From: Pyrrhosoma nymphula
Lineage: Eukaryota > Arthropoda > Insecta > Odonata > Coenagrionidae
Direction of reading: 5' to 3'
Assembly: GCA_963573305.1 (NCBI GenBank)
Contig: OY754336.1
Span: 16,776,699 to 16,840,698 of the forward strand
DNA length: 64,000 bases
In this document: piece by piece, positions 36,953 through 47,148 of the stretch
Layout of the letters: each line of letters starts with the position of its first letter
How positions within the stretch are numbered: position 1 is the stretch's first letter
Translations under genes and position numbers: made by a program
Notes under the pieces: generated by a model
Told to the model about the DNA's origin: nothing
What the model saw: the letters and a program-made list of their open reading frames with translations, nothing else
Database searches by the model: none

Positions 36953-37507
36953 TTAAGGTAGTCAGAGCGAAATATCACTTCACCCAGAATTTAATGAATT
37001 TGATCACATTTTTAAGAAAAGCTCTCATTTTTCCCATGAAATCAAAATTTTCACTCCTTGCAGGAACTACTTTTCGAGTAATTTGCCAGAAAATACAGGC
37101 TTTTTTACAAGGGATAGATTGCGGCTTTGCGCTCCAGAAGGAGATTATCGAAAAAATTGGGAATTTAAAACGATTTCGTCAAAAAACTAACTGTTTGTTG
37201 TTTGTATGTTTTCTCAACCATTTATACAAATTAATCAATTACTCACCGCAGTAATTTTTACAGAATCAATAGAAACCTGCTTTTTTGAATGCTATTTAGT
37301 TTTACGGCGTGAAAAAAATGAGTCAAGTTAGAGACTTAGGTAAATATATTTATTTAATTACTAAGAATTTTTGTCATGCATGACCATATTTTTGCACCAT
37401 TAATATCTCAATATTTACTTCACACGTCTTACAGACTTAAATTTAAATATAAAATTTGAGTATGGTCTCCAATATGACAGGGAACTATCTCGCTCGAAAC
37501 ACCTTAG
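36953..37507. mobile_element. TTAA-type MITE, copy 3
   Basis: Starts TTAAGGTAGTCAGAGCGAAAT and ends CTCGCTCGAAACACCTTAG. Family landmarks are present: TCACTTCACCCAGAATTTAA, GGATAGATTGCGGC, CGCTCCAGAAGGAGATTATC, TTTATTTAATTACTAAG. Nearly full length. Confidence 0.85.
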
Positions 37508-39860
37508 ATAGTAAATTTCATGTAACGGCAGAATCCATCCGTCACGCTCATGGATTCCGTCATAACGGCGAATAGATTCTTTCAGGGAACTGGCTTACGA
37601 TGTGATTGCGTATCATTCAATCCATAAATGACAGTCCATAACGTGCTAGTATAAAAAAAACCAAAGCGAGATGCAATTGCCCCGATCACCGGTCCAGTGC
37701 GTTTTAGAGTATCTAACCCTTCTTATTTCCCTTGACCCCCCGGAGAATTTCGCATCATGCGGCACTTCCGTGCCTCACCCCCCCCCCCCCTGTGCGACAA
37801 GGGCCAGTTTCCTCTCTTTCCCTTCTCCCCCCTTTGCCTTTGTTGCCCGGGGCTCCGGGGGAACGCTTCCGGGGCCAGCCAGCACCGACCGACTACCGAC
37901 GTGCACAGGTGTCTGGTAACGCGACAATAATTGCCTGAGCCCCTCTTTCTCTCTTTCGCGGCAATTCACCGCTCTTTCGCCCGCGGTTCCGCTACTTCCC
38001 CTCCTGGCCTACCTTCTCACATAGGTTTTGTCCAATTTTGTCCTTTTTTCATTTTACTGCCTCCACGCTGAGTGGAATCTTTCGCTTTGTTAATCCATTA
38101 GCGCCCGGGTTCGACATAACGTTCGGGCAGTCTGTTACGTCATTCCTGAATTTATGACAGGAAGTTAAAAATATGTATTTTCCTCATCTTTATTTGCATC
38201 TTTAGTGAATCATAAGATGGAGCTGTTTCCAATGTCATGAGAGACCATGGTTTGAGTTTGGTTATCCGTTGTGAATGAAGAACGTCGATGCTCGTCGGTA
38301 ATGAGAGGAGCATACGCAGCTTCTAATGGTTTCTAATCCCTGCTCTGCTGAATTTCAGCAAATTTTTCTGTTTTAATTTTTTTCTAATTTTGGACTTCTC
38401 CGCTAGTGTTTTGTCTCCTCCCTCTTGGATTTTCGTTTGGTTTGCCTCTGACTCAACCTCCGAAGGTGTTGAGCATCCATGGCTGAGGTGGAACTTGAGC
38501 CTGTGACCCGTAGTTTATCATTCCGGTGCAATGCCCACTAATTCATTCCATCGAACTATTATATTCGATTCTGATGGTGTTGTCGTATAGTGAGGTTCTT
38601 GACACTGCTTTATGGCTGTTCATTATAATTTTAAACTCCTCAATGTCAAATATTTTTTATATTTACGTCAGTGTGAGCTTATTATAGGCTCAGGTTGTGA
38701 TGATACATTGAAGTTTTGGCGATTCACTTTCTGCATTTTTCATTCAAATCTCTGTTCTCCAGAATACAATGAAACCACAGGTTTCAATGTCAGTATTGAA
38801 TTGGAAATTATTCTTTTGATGGAAATTTTTCTGTAAAGGATTTAATGAAGGAAAACTTTTACAACATCACTTAATAAATGTGTATTGTAAAAATCTGTTT
38901 TGTCTTATGGAATGGCCCACTTCAGGATTTTTAATTCCAACGTTTCTTCTATTATAGTAGAGATCTCCTCACGACTGATGGCGTTCTCAAACTTTTAATA
39001 GTTTTAAGTATTTTAAAGTTGTTCTTCATTTGAAAACTTTAAATAATGAAATACCTCCGAGTTACTAAGGAAAGTGTTTTATTCGAAGTTTTTTTTGTGA
39101 TGCTTTAAAAATATTGTCCTTGTTCTTGTAATTTTTTTTCAATTGATTTTATTGTTAATTTTTATTTTTCTAATTTCTTAATCTGTGTAAGAAAATTGTA
39201 GATTTTCCGTGGGGAAGCGGAGTTTCCACAAATCACTAATTGTATCACATTTGTTTTGAACGCACTCGTGCTGATGAAGGTTGAAAGGTTTACGCTCGGT
39301 ACTTTACAAGCCACTTGCCTTCCACGCCCCATTTTCCTTTGTAAAACGAACGGTGCTTGTTGATTTGCATGGGCTGGCCCAGGAACACATGCCTCGAACC
39401 CGACCATGCCAACCTTTGGAAGACTCCGCTGCTGATGCTCATGCAGTCAGGCTACTTTGCTGGTTAGTTATGCTTGTATCGAGTCCCTGGAATTTCCCGA
39501 ACGACGATGCATCCGTTATTCCGCTCTTTACGTAAATATGTGTTTCAATTCTAGAGGAATTCTTAGATTGACAAAAAATGCATCAACGAAAGTCCTACTC
39601 TTTGACAGTGGAATGGGAACCAGATGGAGTACCTCTCGACTGTTATAATAGAAAACAATAGGATCTTGTTATTAAAATGCTCGCTGTCTAAGGACTTCTC
39701 CTTATTGCGGAAAGAAGGTTGCGTGAAGAAAAAGGACCAGCTTTCACCCCTCAGCTAAACTTTCGAAATGTTTTCATGTTCTACTATCTTCAATTTGTAC
39801 TCGAGAGAGAGAATCCAACGTAAGTACGAATGGATGTATTTGCGAAACAGGTGAAAGAAG
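37508..39860. other. No supported gene
   Basis: A C-rich patch with poly-C (37781-37792) and GC-richer sequence to 38000 opens frames in several phases. The rest is AT-rich. GGCTGAGGTGGAACTTGAGC near 38482 is weakly SINE-like but lacks a B box. Confidence 0.5.
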
Positions 39861-40425
39861 TTAAGGTAGTTGGAGCGAAAAATCACGTCACCTAGAATTT
39901 GATGAATTTGGCCTCATTTTAAAGAAAAACCTCTCATATTTCCAATTATATCAAAATAGCAACCCCTTGCCGAACTGCTTTTCGAGCAATTTGCCTGAAA
40001 ATACAAGCTGTTTTACATGGGATAGATTACGGCTGTGGAACAATTAGGAACAAAATTAGGAAGTATTAGCACCTAGATTTTGTCAAATAACTAACGGTAT
40101 GTAGATTACATGTTTTCTCAACTATTTATAAAAAATAATCTATTACTCACCACAGTAATTTCTACAGGATTGCAAAAAAAAACCTACTGTTTTGAAGAGT
40201 TATCATATCAGCCGTACAGCGGGAAGAAATGAGTCAGGTTAGAGACTTATGTAGCTTTATTTATTTAATTGCTAAATAAATTTGGTCATATATAACTATA
40301 TATTTGCGCCATTAATATATTATACAATATTTATTCATACTTCTTACAGACACTAAAATAAAAAAATAAAATTTGAATATGGTTTCTATTATGACTAGGG
40401 AACTATCTCGCTCAAACCATCTTAA
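39861..40425. mobile_element. TTAA-type MITE, copy 4
   Basis: Flanked by TTAA at 39861-39864 and 40422-40425. The ends GGTAGTTGGAGCGA and TCGCTCAAACCATC are inverted. 565 bp including both TTAA; one of the best preserved copies and useful for judging what is inserted in copies 5 and 6. Confidence 0.88.
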
Positions 40426-40953
40426 GCGCACTTCCTTCACCTTAAGCCTTCGGCCTCCGGGATGATAGCAGTTAGTAGCGATTCCTGGACCTCAGAACCT
40501 CCCCTCCCCCCCTCATACCTTTCTCCGTCCCTTCCTTCCTCGTTCCATTGTCCCCCAGTCCTTCGCCCTTTTCCTCCTCCGGCCGTCGGCAGCGCCCTCT
40601 GCTGGGGAATCCCGGCATCACACGCCGCACTCACTACAGGCGTGCCACCCTTGGGGAATGTGCCGGCCACGAATAGTACGTTAGGAAGATTTCATGTGGG
40701 CTCCTAGGTGCCGGCACTGTGTCGAATTCAGTACGTACCCTTCCTCGTGCGATGCGCATGCCATTGATCTTCGGAGAGATTTTTGGAACCGTGACCGGAC
40801 CAAATGATTTTCGAGACTTACCGACGTATTCACCCTCCTGACTGAACCTCTGTTGGCAGCATCGCCCCATTTTTTCCCAACTTGATTTTTACTAATAAAT
40901 AAAGTTGTCTCTGGGCGGATGTATTGGAATTTATTAATGTAGGAATTGTATAT
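40426..40953. other. GC-richer stretch, no supported gene
   Basis: 40440-40700 is pyrimidine- and GC-rich with open frames of 77-81 codons on both strands. None is recognisable. Confidence 0.5.
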
Positions 40954-41162
40954 TTTAGCAGATTTCACTTTTTTATATAAATAATAGGTTTATTGCAACC
41001 GGTTTTGATGTATTTATATAATTGTCAAGTTTGGTTCTAATACTTAACAAATAATATTTACATGTTAAAAGATGGTTGTTAGGGAGTGAAAAATGATGTA
41101 CATACATTGAAACCGGTCGCATTAAACCTATTATTTATATAAAAAAGAGGAAAACTGCTAAA
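40954..41162. mobile_element. Inverted-repeat element with GAAACCGGTC motif
   Basis: Arms of about 60 bp: TTTAGCAGATTTCACTTTTT with TATAAATAATAGGTTTATTG on the left, and its complement ending in GAAAACTGCTAAA on the right. The right arm carries TGATGTACATACATTGAAAC then CCGGTCGC: a GATGT/ACATT hairpin, GAAAC, and the palindrome ACCGGT. The left arm has the diverged mirror (CAACCGGTTTTGATG). No coding capacity. Confidence 0.75.
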
Positions 41163-41915
41163 CTATTTCATTCCTATTGATTTTTACTGCTTTAGTGCCT
41201 ACTTTTGAATGTTTCCTTCCAGTAAGCCATTGAAAATGTTGTCTTATAATACAATGCGACTCAAGGAAATGCTATCTCAAAACCTGCTATTTGCCTTCCG
41301 ACAAGTTCAGAATATCGCTTATTTCCTCCCGTTCTATTGAAACATACCTTTCTCACTTACACGGAGTTTACATCCAAGTCTACGCTAAGCCTTTCAAGAC
41401 ACCAAATACATGGGGTTGTTGTAATTCGTTATCTAAATTCTATAATAAATTCTCGCTATCTAAACATCCCAGTGAGGAATTATATGCCCGAAATATTATG
41501 AATAATACATTGTATGCCAGTAGACGGCTTAGTAGTCCGGTTGGTGCTACTCACAAGAGGTCAAATGTTTCAAATATCGGGAGAGGCTTCATGGCATATT
41601 ATGCTAAACCGGAGCTTCGTTATTTTATGGTTATCGCATATTTCTGGGAAACAGAATTGGACACAGGGAAAGGAACTTTCTTCCCCATCCCCCTTCTTCG
41701 TTCCCGATGCGTAAACCTTCAAACCTCGTTTTCGCTTGGTTCTTAGTGAGCTTCCCAATCCTCAACAATCACGCCGACCTTCTGGTCGAGGGATGTTTTA
41801 GTGGTTTGGGGGTATTATGATTGCCAGGGCTGAATCGAATCTTGCCACAGGATTGAATTGATGGCTCAGCGAATATTTCCTTCTTTCGGTCGTCGGGAAA
41901 GATTGAATTCATTTC
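41163..41915. other. Open frame without recognisable product
   Basis: A 151-codon open stretch (41291-41746, plus) starts at TTG rather than ATG, overlaps another open frame and shows no domain. I do not call it a gene. Confidence 0.5.
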
Positions 41916-42245
41916 TTAAGGTGGTTTGAGCGAGATAGTTCCCTAGTCATAATGGAGACCATATTGAAATTTTATATTTTGATTTCAGTGTATGTAATAA
42001 GTATGAAATTAATTATGTAATATTAATGGTGCAAAAATATAGTTATTAATGACCACAATTCTCAGTAATCAAATAAATAAGGCTACGTTAGTCTCTAAAT
42101 TGACTCATTTTTTCCCGCCGTACGGCTGAAAACCCTTCGAACCAGGTTTTTTTGCGATTCTGTAAAAATAACTGTTGTGAGTAATAGGTTATTTTTTATA
42201 AATAGTTGAGAAAACATGCAATCTACACATCGTTAGTTTTTTGAC

Positions 42246-42248
42246 TAA
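42246..42248 (+). repeat. TAA target duplication (left)
   Basis: TAA immediately before CAAGGGGAGTG, repeated at 45695-45697. A TNA target is the known preference of the Tc4/Tc5 group. Confidence 0.75.
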
Positions 42249-42430
42249 CAAGGGGAGTGTCCGATAACCGGGTCGCAGATCTTGATGAAAATTGGTATGC
42301 ATATAGAACTCCGAATGCTTTTCACGAATCACCCCACATATGGGCGTATATATTCAATAGTTTAAACAAAAAAGGCGTTTAAAGATTTATAGATGTTATA
42401 AAAACCCTATTTATCACCGAACGTTTTCAA

Positions 42431-42481
42431 GGTGGTTTGGTCTAGTGGTTAGCGTACTGGGCGTACTGGGCGACAAATTTT
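42431..42481 (+). other. Truncated tRNA-like sequence in left TIR
   Basis: GGTGGTTTGGTCTAGTGGTT with AGCGTACTGGGC keeps the A-box half of the tRNA-like sequence seen whole in the right arm. The B box has been deleted. Confidence 0.7.
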
Positions 42482-42744
42482 TTCATGCTTATTTTCTTTG
42501 TTTTTCCGTCGTGGAATTCTATGTTAAAATCTAATTTTTACTTTTCTATTCGAAGTTTTTTTTTATGAGTGGAAATATTTTTTTCGCGAATACCATAGGG
42601 CTTATTTTTTCTTCTTTCGCGCGAAGTCAACGTAATTTCTTTGTTTCCCCATTCTTTCACCACGCAAACTTGATTTGTTCCTTCATTTGCAAGTCCTCCT
42701 GTTGACATCATAATAATACAATAGTCTAAATATTTGTTACATCA

Positions 42745-42993
42745 TTATTTATAAGTCCCACGATCAAAGATCCCCGTTTTCTTGTTTTGCCGTGCATTGA
42801 AAAAAGGACGGGAAAATGTGATCAGATTATCTACTAATTTCTGTAATCGAATCACCATTTCTCGATCTAAATACATACAAATAAATACATTGTAATAAGG
42901 CTCGTGTTGGCGAGTGGCGAGAGTGACCACTTGCAGAAAATGTCCATGGCAGCGCAGGAAGGAACCCCTTTCCCAGCTCATCCGTTCGACCAT
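42745..42993 (-). other. 82-codon open frame in left TIR
   Basis: This outward-facing frame starts MVERMSWERGSFLRCHGHF and has the same length and almost the same translation as 44923-45171 in the other arm. The two differ at only a few residues because the arms are near identical. No domain recognised. Conservation here reflects arm identity, not necessarily selection. Confidence 0.3.
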
Positions 42994-43279
42994 CTAACGG
43001 TTGTTTTCCGAAGGTATTATTGGCCCTCTCTTCGACTCTTCCTCCAAAAACTGTCGCCAGGGTTAGAAAGAGAGTGCATTTCGTTGCATGTTTAGTTCAC
43101 CGTCAACATTTGAACCTCAAGGAGCTGTGATTCTCAAGCAGTAGTGCGTTTGCGATTTTCTTGTCGGAGTCGTAAGTCTTCAGTTGCCGAGAGGATATTT
43201 GGTTTCATAAAATCCTGAATTTATATATGCTATTTGAGTTTTAATTCGCTATACACATATCTAAAATTTAAATTATTTT

Positions 43280-44680
43280 ATGATAAATTTAATTAATGAA
43301 GAAATTTCTTTGGTATGCATCTGTATGGCAAAGTATAATTTAAAGTTCAGGCTTCTCCTACTTATGGATTTGGTACCTGGAACATCCCCCGAAAGAAATA
43401 GTTCTACCAGCAATGAAGATGGTCAGGAAAATCTGACCTTGTTTTCTGAAGCCTTCCGTCTTTGTGGCTTTCTCTTGCGTGAAGGTGGATATATTTCGGA
43501 GTCTGCTAATGAAGAGCCCTCCCCGCGCTCCGTAGCAGTAGGAGAGGAAATATTTTCAAGAATTTTGAAAATGATGGATGAGACGGATTTTGAAACGTTT
43601 GACGAACTAGTGGGAGAATATGATCCCGATGCTATGAAAGAATATTTGGAATTATCGTCTCCTTCGAAGGAGGATGACAATGGGGGAGAGGAGAAGTCGT
43701 CGTCTTCGAGTGACGTTAACCATGGACCTTCACCAAAGAAAAGACGCAGGGTCCCCTTAGAAACAAAAATTAAAGCGGTTACTGTGGCTAAACTCAATCC
43801 TCGGTGGTCATTGAAGTCAGTTCGCTGCCGTGTGACACGACTGTTAAAACGCCTTGAGGAATTACAATCCTGGGAAAAAGACATCCGTTCCGGTGGAACC
43901 AAGAGAGATAAGTGGGATATGATCGACAAATGGACTTATGACAGGTTTTGCGAATGCAGAGAAAATGGCGAGTATGTGGCGACGAGAATGGTACAGCAGT
44001 GGGCTGTGGCAGCAGCATCTCAATTTTTGGCCGAGGATTTTCAGTTCAACGCTTATATGACGTGGACAAATCGTTTTAAACAAAAACATAAGATTCGACA
44101 GAGGAAAGTCACTATTTGTGACTTGCTCCAAATCTGGAAAAATGTTGACAAGCACGTATGAAATGCTTTGGACAAGGTATTGGCGCCATTCGCGAAAAAA
44201 GAAAAGTTTCTTCTTTTCACCGATTCCTGGGCGGGACAAACGAATCAGGCACTGTACGACGAACGGTTTAAGGACGACTCCAATGAACCTACCTGCGCAA
44301 TTAAGGTTATTCCGCCAAAATTTACTCCGATTTGCCAACCCTGTAACGTTTATTTCTATAGACAATTAAAAATATTTATTCTAACGAATTCAAATCTTGA
44401 CAACACTTCTGCGAGAGTGATAGAAATTCATGCGCTCATTCACAAACAGTTGTCCGCGCCATTGTTTCGACCAATGCTTATGAAATCATGGTTTGCTTCC
44501 AGACTCTCTAGTGAGCGACAGGTTTTCTTTAATGTAAAACAAGGTTTGTTTCCAGAAGATATTTTGAAAACAAAATGTGATTGTGGTGAACAAAGTTTCA
44601 CAAGGTGTTCTTGGTGTCCAAAATTTTTGTGTTTTAAATGTTTTTTTGACGACTACCATCCGGAGAGATGTCAACAATGA
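43280..44680 (+). pseudogene. Tc5/pogo-type transposase, internally deleted and inactive
   Basis: In active relatives this protein binds the inverted repeats in the nucleus and cuts and pastes the element. The first segment (43280-44161; Met at 43364 is an equally good start) has an acidic N-terminus, a Ser run, a basic KKRRR cluster near residue 153 as likely nuclear signal, and a CENP-B/Tc5-type helix-turn-helix near residues 233-277 ending WTNRFKQKHKIRQRKVT. The catalytic segment (44168-44680) has DSWAGQTN with the second acidic residue, PPKFTPICQPCN and a C-terminal Cys cluster (CDCG, CSWC, CFKC, HPERC). Lesions: the region that should carry the first catalytic Asp is missing, the joining piece TCSKSGKM lies in another frame, TGA at 44159 interrupts the main frame, and Asn (44345-44347) stands where the third Asp is expected. 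Confidence 0.85.
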
Positions 44681-44922
44681 CAGAAAAAGATTGACTTATT
44701 TACCTTGTAAATTTATTATTATTTTATTATTTATTATATTAATTATAATATTTAGACAGAATTCAATTGAAATCCGTGCTTAATATCATATGTTTCATTG
44801 AAAAACCATTCGGTTCCCAATCCTCGTGATGTGGTTACTCCGTTTAGGAATCCTGACGAAAAAAAGGATTTGAGGAAGGGTCGAAGAGACGGCCAATAAT
44901 GCCTTCGGAAAACAACCGTTAG

Positions 44923-45171
44923 ATGGTCGAACGGATGCGCTGGGAAAGGGGTTCCTTCCTGCGCTGCCATGGACATTTTCTGCAAGTGGTCACTCTCGCC
45001 ACTCGCCAACACGAGCCTTATTACAATGTATTTATTTGTATGTATTTAGATCGAGAAATGGTGATTCGATTACAGAAATTAGTAGATAATCCGATCACAT
45101 TTTCCCGTCCTTTTTTCAATGCACGGCAAAACAAGAAAACGGGGATCTTTGATCGTGGGACTTCTAAATAA
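44923..45171 (+). other. 82-codon open frame in right TIR
   Basis: Mirror of the frame at 42745-42993: MVERMRWERGSFLRCHGHF to the same C-terminus. The few differences between copies change residues (for example Ser/Arg, Leu/Pro, Tyr/Ser), which argues against strong protein constraint. Confidence 0.3.
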
Positions 45172-45441
45172 GGATGTAACAAATATTTAGACTATTGTAT
45201 TATTATGATGTCAACAGGAGGACTTGCAAATGAAGGAACAAATCAAGTTTGCGTGGTGAAAGAATGGGGAAACAAAGAAATTACGTTGACTTCGCGCGAA
45301 AGAAGAAAAAATAAGCCCTATGGTATTCGCGAAAAAAATATTTCCACTCATAAAAAAAAACTTCGAATAGAAAAGTAAAAATTAGATTTTAACATAGAAT
45401 TCCACGACGGAAAAACAAAGAAAATAAGCATAAAAAAATTT

Positions 45442-45514
45442 GTCGCCGACGGGAATCGAACACGGTCCCTCCGCTCAGGAGCCCAGTACGCTAACCACTA
45501 GACCAAACCACCTT
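45442..45514 (-). other. tRNA-like sequence in right TIR
   Basis: On the minus strand: GGTGGTTTGGTCTAGTGGTT with an A box, and CCGTGTTCGATTCCCGTCGG with a B box, about 73 nt in all, followed by a T run that could end Pol III transcripts. Acceptor and T stems do not pair well, so it is not a working tRNA gene but may retain Pol III promoter activity. It lies about 180 bp inside the transposon end. Confidence 0.65.
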
Positions 45515-45694
45515 GATACCGTTCGGTGATAAATAGGGTTTTTATAACATTTATAAATCTTTAAACGCCTTTTTTGTTTAAACTATTGAATATATACGCC
45601 CATATGTGGGGTGATTCGTGAAAAGCATTCGGAGTTCTATATGCATACCAATTTTCATCAAGATCTGCGACCCGGTTATCGGACACTCCCCTTG

Positions 45695-45697
45695 TAA
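45695..45697 (+). repeat. TAA target duplication (right)
   Basis: TAA directly after CACTCCCCTTG, copy of 42246-42248. Confidence 0.75.
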
Positions 45698-45870
45698 ATC
45701 TAGGTGTTATAAGTTACTATTTCCTTCAATACTCTCCCTCTGGAGCGCACAGCCATAATCTATCCCAAGTAAAACAGCATGTATTTTCAGGCAAATTGCT
45801 CGAAAAGTAGTTCGGCAAAGGGGTTGATATGAAATTCTAGGTGAAGTGATTTTTCGCTCAAACTACATAA

Positions 45871-46193
45871 GTTCGGTGTCCTCAATAGCCGTCGTGTCGG
45901 GCACGGCTAGAGCGTTTGTACTTCCCGCACGCGTGGATTCCTACCATACGTGTCCCATCGCATCCCAAAGCGCCCTCCTCTCCCTTGGTGCGAGTGGAAC
46001 CTCTGCATCACTCTCCAACTCCCGACCTCCTCCTTGCGTGAGACACGGGAATGTAGTCATGTGCACACACTCTTGGTAGATGCCTCGCACACGATTCCCA
46101 GATGTTTTTATTTTCTGGCATATTCACCTAATCACCCTAGAAACACTCAGCTGTTTACTGTTTCGTGGTCAGTCATTCCCATGAACTTTCGTG
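45871..46193. other. No feature seen
   Basis: Moderately GC-rich spacer between two TTAA-type MITEs. Short open frames in two phases, no recognisable product. Confidence 0.5.
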
Positions 46194-47148
46194 TTAAGGT
46201 AGTTTGAGCGAAAAATCATTTCACCAAGAATTTGACGAATATGGCCTCATTGTAAAGAAAAAAGTTCCATATTTCCAAAGCTATCGGAATATTAACCCAT
46301 TAGCGAAGTAATTTTCGAGCAATTTGTCTGAAAATTAAAAGCTGTTTTACGTGGGTTAGATTACGGCTATGGGCTTCAGATGGAGAATAATTAAAAAAAT
46401 TAGGAACTTCTAGCTCCTAGATTTCGTCAAAAACTAACGTTGTGTAGTTTGTATGTTTTCTTAACTATCTATGAAAATTAATCAATTACTCACCGCAGCA
46501 ACTTTGACAGAATCGCAAAAAAATCCATAAGGCTTTTTATCCGTAGGGCGTGAGAAAATGAGCCGAGTTAGATACTTAAGTAGATATATTTATTTAATTA
46601 CTGAGAAATTTTGACATGTACAATTATATTTTTGTGCCATTAATATTCATTTCTTTCATTCAAGTATTCTACCAGCTGATTGGTAGGTTCTTGGACAGTC
46701 CCTATTCTGCATCCCAACCTCATGGACATTGTCTCTCTTTCCCTCCTAAGGATAGCGCTCTATTACTGTTCATATCTTCTACCTCCACTTATTTCGTCCA
46801 GAATTCCTATCCTCTTCCTTCCTCTTCCACGCTGGCCCATCCCGATACTCCATTAGCTACCCTAACCTGCGTCATCTGGTTCATATACAAATTCCGAATC
46901 AGACGCCTGTCCCTCCAATCAACCCCCAATTTCTTCAACACTCCTATTAATTTCGTCCATTCCACCCGATCAAACGCCTTCTCGAATTATATGGTTATAT
47001 ATGATATTTTTGTCATTTATAACAGTTTTTGCACAATTAATATTAAAGTATTTAAATTCATACTCTTTACAGTCGCTGACATTGAAAAATAAAGTTAGAA
47101 TTTGGTCTCCATTATGACTAGGGAACTATCTCGCTCAAACTACCTTAA
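46194..47148. mobile_element. TTAA-type MITE, copy 6, with LINE fragment inside
   Basis: Flanked by TTAA at 46194-46197 and 47145-47148, with ends GGTAGTTTGAGCGA and TCGCTCAAACTACC as a perfect inverted pair. Compared with copy 4 it holds about 340 extra bases, roughly 46650-46990. The MITE block around TTTTTGTGCCATTAATATT (46608-46648) reappears in diverged form after the insert (about 47006-47045), so insertion was accompanied by, or followed, a duplication. Confidence 0.85.
46650..46990 (-). mobile_element. LINE reverse transcriptase fragment inside MITE
   Basis: On the minus strand from about 46986 the frame reads EKAFDRVEWTKLIGVLKKLG, then VDWRDRRLIRNLYMNQ, the palm region after the first catalytic Asp of an RTE-like reverse transcriptase. 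The frame fades after VRVANGVSGW near 46840. Internal fragment only. The plus-strand 158-codon frame over the same bases is its shadow. Confidence 0.8.

Larger units (their letters stand above)
42249..43047 (+). repeat. Left terminal inverted repeat of Tc5-like element
   Basis: Matches the complement of 44874-45694. The tRNA-like part is shortened here: the anticodon and B-box half are lost and GTACTGGGC is duplicated. The match ends near 43047, after CTCTTCGACTCTTCCTC. Confidence 0.88.
42249..45694 (+). mobile_element. Tc5-like DNA transposon with ~800-bp terminal inverted repeats
   Basis: The ends are perfect inverted copies starting CAAGGGGAGTGTCCG. Terminal repeats run about 800 bp inward (42249-43047 and 44874-45694) with near identity, and the centre encodes a pogo/Tc5-type transposase. 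A TNA target duplication, CAAGGG-type termini and very long inverted repeats are, as I recall, features of nematode Tc4/Tc5 elements, which supports the grouping. The transposase is broken (see that entry), so this copy cannot move itself. The high similarity of the arms suggests a fairly recent insertion or gene conversion between arms. Confidence 0.9.
44874..45694 (-). repeat. Right terminal inverted repeat of Tc5-like element
   Basis: The inverted partner of 42249-43047, slightly longer because the tRNA-like insert is complete here. Inner boundary near 44874, where GAGGAAGGGTCGAAGAGACG still matches and the sequence further inward does not. Confidence 0.88.
41916..45870. mobile_element. 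TTAA-type MITE, copy 5, split by Tc5-like transposon
   Basis: Left part 41916-42248 begins TTAAGGTGGTTTGAGCGAGA and runs to TTAGTTTTTTGACTAA. Right part 45695-45870 resumes TAAATCTAGGTG and ends TTTTCGCTCAAACTAC followed by a decayed TTAA. Joined across the insertion, the order matches copies 1 and 4, so the 3446-bp transposon inserted into an existing MITE. Confidence 0.88.

Noticed and set aside
41291..41746. 151-codon open frame
   Set aside because: It starts at TTG, overlaps another frame, and has no recognisable domain or splice context.
45442..45514. Functional tRNA gene in the transposon arm
   Set aside because: Acceptor and T stems are mismatched, and it lies inside a repeated transposon end.
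46616..47092. 158-codon plus-strand frame
   Set aside because: It is the shadow of a minus-strand LINE reverse transcriptase fragment and crosses its junction with the MITE.
17227..47148. CRISPR-like array, because related repeats recur
   Set aside because: Repeats are hundreds of bases long, irregularly spaced and in both orientations with inverted ends, so they are transposable elements.
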